Part shown: positions 41,891 through 43,002 of the stretch, piece by piece
Layout: every line of letters begins with the position of its first letter
How positions within the stretch are numbered: the stretch's first letter is position 1
Source of the DNA: Hydrococcus rivularis NIES-593
GTDB taxonomy: Bacteria; Cyanobacteriota; Cyanobacteriia; Cyanobacteriales; Microcystaceae
Direction of reading: 5' to 3'
DNA: 43,002 nucleotides
Assembly (NCBI RefSeq): GCF_001904635.1
Contig: NZ_MRCB01000028.1
Span: 23,214 to 66,215 of the forward strand
Made by a program: the position numbers and the translations under genes
The notes under the pieces: generated by a model
Database searches by the model: none
Told to the model about the DNA's origin: nothing
What the model saw: only the letters and a program-made list of their open reading frames with translations

Positions 41891-42967
41891 ATGAAGTTTA
41901 ATTGCAATCTCAAGACCGTAGGTAGAGTCGCGATCGCTCTAACTACTTTATCTGCACTACCAGTCGGGGCGGCAGTCCCCCATTACGACTCGCTCTTTAT
42001 CTTCGGGGATAGTCTTTCCGACCCTGGCAATTTCTACAATCTTAGCGGCTCTGAGTTTCCACCCCAACCGTTTTATTTTCAAGGACGGGCTTCCAACGGT
42101 CCGATCTGGGTAGAATATCTCGCTGACGACTTGGGATTCAACCCGGCACCCATTACTAAGCTGCCTCCCAATAGTGGCATTCCCGCTGATGGCATTAACT
42201 TTGCCTTTATTGGTGCAACTACAGGAAGCGCCAACATTGCTCCTCCGCCTTTTCCAGGCATGGCAACGCAGGTCGATACATTCCTTAACTTGCTTAACGG
42301 ACGGACTGCCGACGAGAACGGGCTATACATCCTCTGGGGTGGCGCTAATGACTATTTAGGCGGTTTGACAACCAACCCTCAAGAACCAGTTAATAATTTA
42401 TCAGCCGCGATCGCAACTCTTGCTCATGCTGGCGCTCGCAATATTGTCGCGCTTAACCTGCCGAATCTGGGCAAGACTCCTTTAGCTCGCGCTCAGGGTT
42501 CCGTAGTTGCCGAACAGCTCGATCTATTAACTCAAGCGCATAACGATCTCCTAGCGCAGAGCCTCGATCGATTAAGTCGCTCGTTCCCTCAGACTAACAT
42601 TATCTCGGTAGATTTTAACGGTTTATTCGCGTGGATCGCGTCCGACCCAGGCTCGTTCGGTTACAAAAATATCACCGATAACTGCACGGGAATAAACTTT
42701 CCGACCGTCGATTCCGATAACCTTCCGGGTTGGCTTGCCTGTAGCTCGGCTCTGGCAAATGACCCCAAAGCCTTCTTATACTATGACAATCAGCACCCAA
42801 CCACTGCTACCCATCGGCTAATAGCAGATACGGTTCGTCAAAGAGTCACCCAAACCGTACCGGAACCTACCGCGCTCTCGGCTATGGCGTTATTGGGTTT
42901 GTGCTTTCTTGGAGGAGCGGTAAAAAAGTACGCTTCTCATAGGAGATGTAAACTACCCCACGCCTAA
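41891..42967 (+). CDS. Secreted GDSL/SGNH-family lipase/esterase with PEP-CTERM anchor
   Basis: A 358-aa exported hydrolase expected to cleave ester bonds of lipids or acetylated polysaccharides. It has a signal peptide (about 1-28, ending PVGAA), block I FIFGDSLSDPGNFYN with the nucleophile Ser41, the GGANDYL block III (about 155-161) and the catalytic Asp/His in DNQHPTTATHR (about 300-310). The C-terminus has a PEP-CTERM sorting signal: VPEPTALSAMALLGLCFLGGAVKKYA (about 325-348). The last codons (SHRRCKLPHA) are encoded by sequence resembling an insertion-sequence end, and the stop falls in its hairpin loop, so the native tail has probably been replaced. Confidence 0.9.
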   Translation: MKFNCNLKTVGRVAIALTTLSALPVGAAVPHYDSLFIFGDSLSDPGNFYNLSGSEFPPQPFYFQGRASNGPIWVEYLADDLGFNPAPITKLPPNSGIPADGINFAFIGATTGSANIAPPPFPGMATQVDTFLNLLNGRTADENGLYILWGGANDYLGGLTTNPQEPVNNLSAAIATLAHAGARNIVALNLPNLGKTPLARAQGSVVAEQLDLLTQAHNDLLAQSLDRLSRSFPQTNIISVDFNGLFAWIASDPGSFGYKNITDNCTGINFPTVDSDNLPGWLACSSALANDPKAFLYYDNQHPTTATHRLIADTVRQRVTQTVPEPTALSAMALLGLCFLGGAVKKYASHRRCKLPHA

Positions 42968-43002
42968 AAGGGCGGGGGCTTTCGGTAGCCCTTGAGTTAT
43001 CG
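42936..43002. mobile_element. Probable end of an IS200/IS605-type element (truncated by window edge)
   Basis: The sequence tcataggagatgtaaactac, followed by a hairpin with CCC.CGCC (42957-42964) and GGCG.GGG (42971-42978) around taaaag, and then ggctttcggtagcccttgag, is of a kind I recall at the ends of cyanobacterial IS200/IS605 (TnpB-carrying) elements. It begins inside the 3' end of the GDSL gene. No transposase sequence is within the window. Confidence 0.5.

Overview
The window is chromosomal DNA from a beta-cyanobacterium. The evidence is form IB Rubisco with rbcL-rbcX-rbcS, a beta-carboxysome cluster ccmK-ccmK-ccmL-ccmM-ccmN, a specialised NDH-1 CO2-uptake operon, PSRP-3/Ycf65, SigF, a separate atpB-atpC operon and very frequent HIP1 octamers (GCGATCGC). 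Intergenic spacers carry A/T-rich and 'ctaactact' type short repeats typical of cyanobacteria with large genomes. I cannot name a genus from the sequence alone.

Layout. 1-5.6 kb: prolyl-tRNA synthetase, a PAS-plus-CRP-type regulator on the minus strand, and small hypothetical genes among dispersed palindromic repeats. 5.6-10 kb, minus strand: a GH3 beta-N-acetylhexosaminidase-like protein, RbfA, a DUF751/Ycf33 membrane protein and aspartate kinase. 10.1-14.8 kb, minus strand: CO2-hydration protein (CupB/ChpX type), NdhD4 and NdhF4. 14.8-15.6 kb: a long divergent spacer with several inverted repeats. 15.6-22.5 kb, plus strand: the carboxysome genes followed by rbcLXS and a strong terminator. 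22.5-28.4 kb: single genes in alternating directions (retropepsin-like protease, HIT protein, a DUF2256 zinc-ribbon peptide, GH38 alpha-mannosidase, YceD/DUF177, O-methyltransferase). 28.8-38.5 kb, plus strand: SigF, DJ-1/PfpI protein, host-attachment-family protein, ATP synthase beta and epsilon, a CAX-like antiporter, a GT39-like glycosyltransferase, DUF2811, peptidyl-tRNA hydrolase and PSRP-3. 38.6-41.6 kb, minus strand: response regulator, histidine kinase and a two-TM surface protein in one apparent operon. 41.9-43 kb: a secreted GDSL esterase with a PEP-CTERM tail that runs into what looks like an IS200/IS605-type element end.

How it fits together. About 12 kb is a contiguous CO2-concentrating module: NDH-1/CupB converts CO2 to bicarbonate at the thylakoid, CcmK/L build the shell, CcmM and CcmN organise the cargo, and RbcL/RbcS with the RbcX chaperone fix the CO2. 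CcmM keeps the residues reported for an active gamma-carbonic anhydrase (H75, H102, H107 and the C194/C200 pair) and has four Rubisco-small-subunit-like repeats. Only the last two repeats have the redox Cys pair, and they share a 192-bp identical DNA block.

I found no clear unknown multi-gene defence or biosynthetic system. The observations most worth a second look are the uneven redox wiring and repeat homogenisation in CcmM, three DnaA-box-like sites spaced exactly 21 bp apart at 36.8 kb, a CAX antiporter lacking both hallmark glutamates, structured DNA/RNA candidates in the ndhF4/ccm spacer and the rbcL leader, short intergenic repeats inserted in frame in the alpha-mannosidase gene, and the kinase-regulator-surface protein operon.
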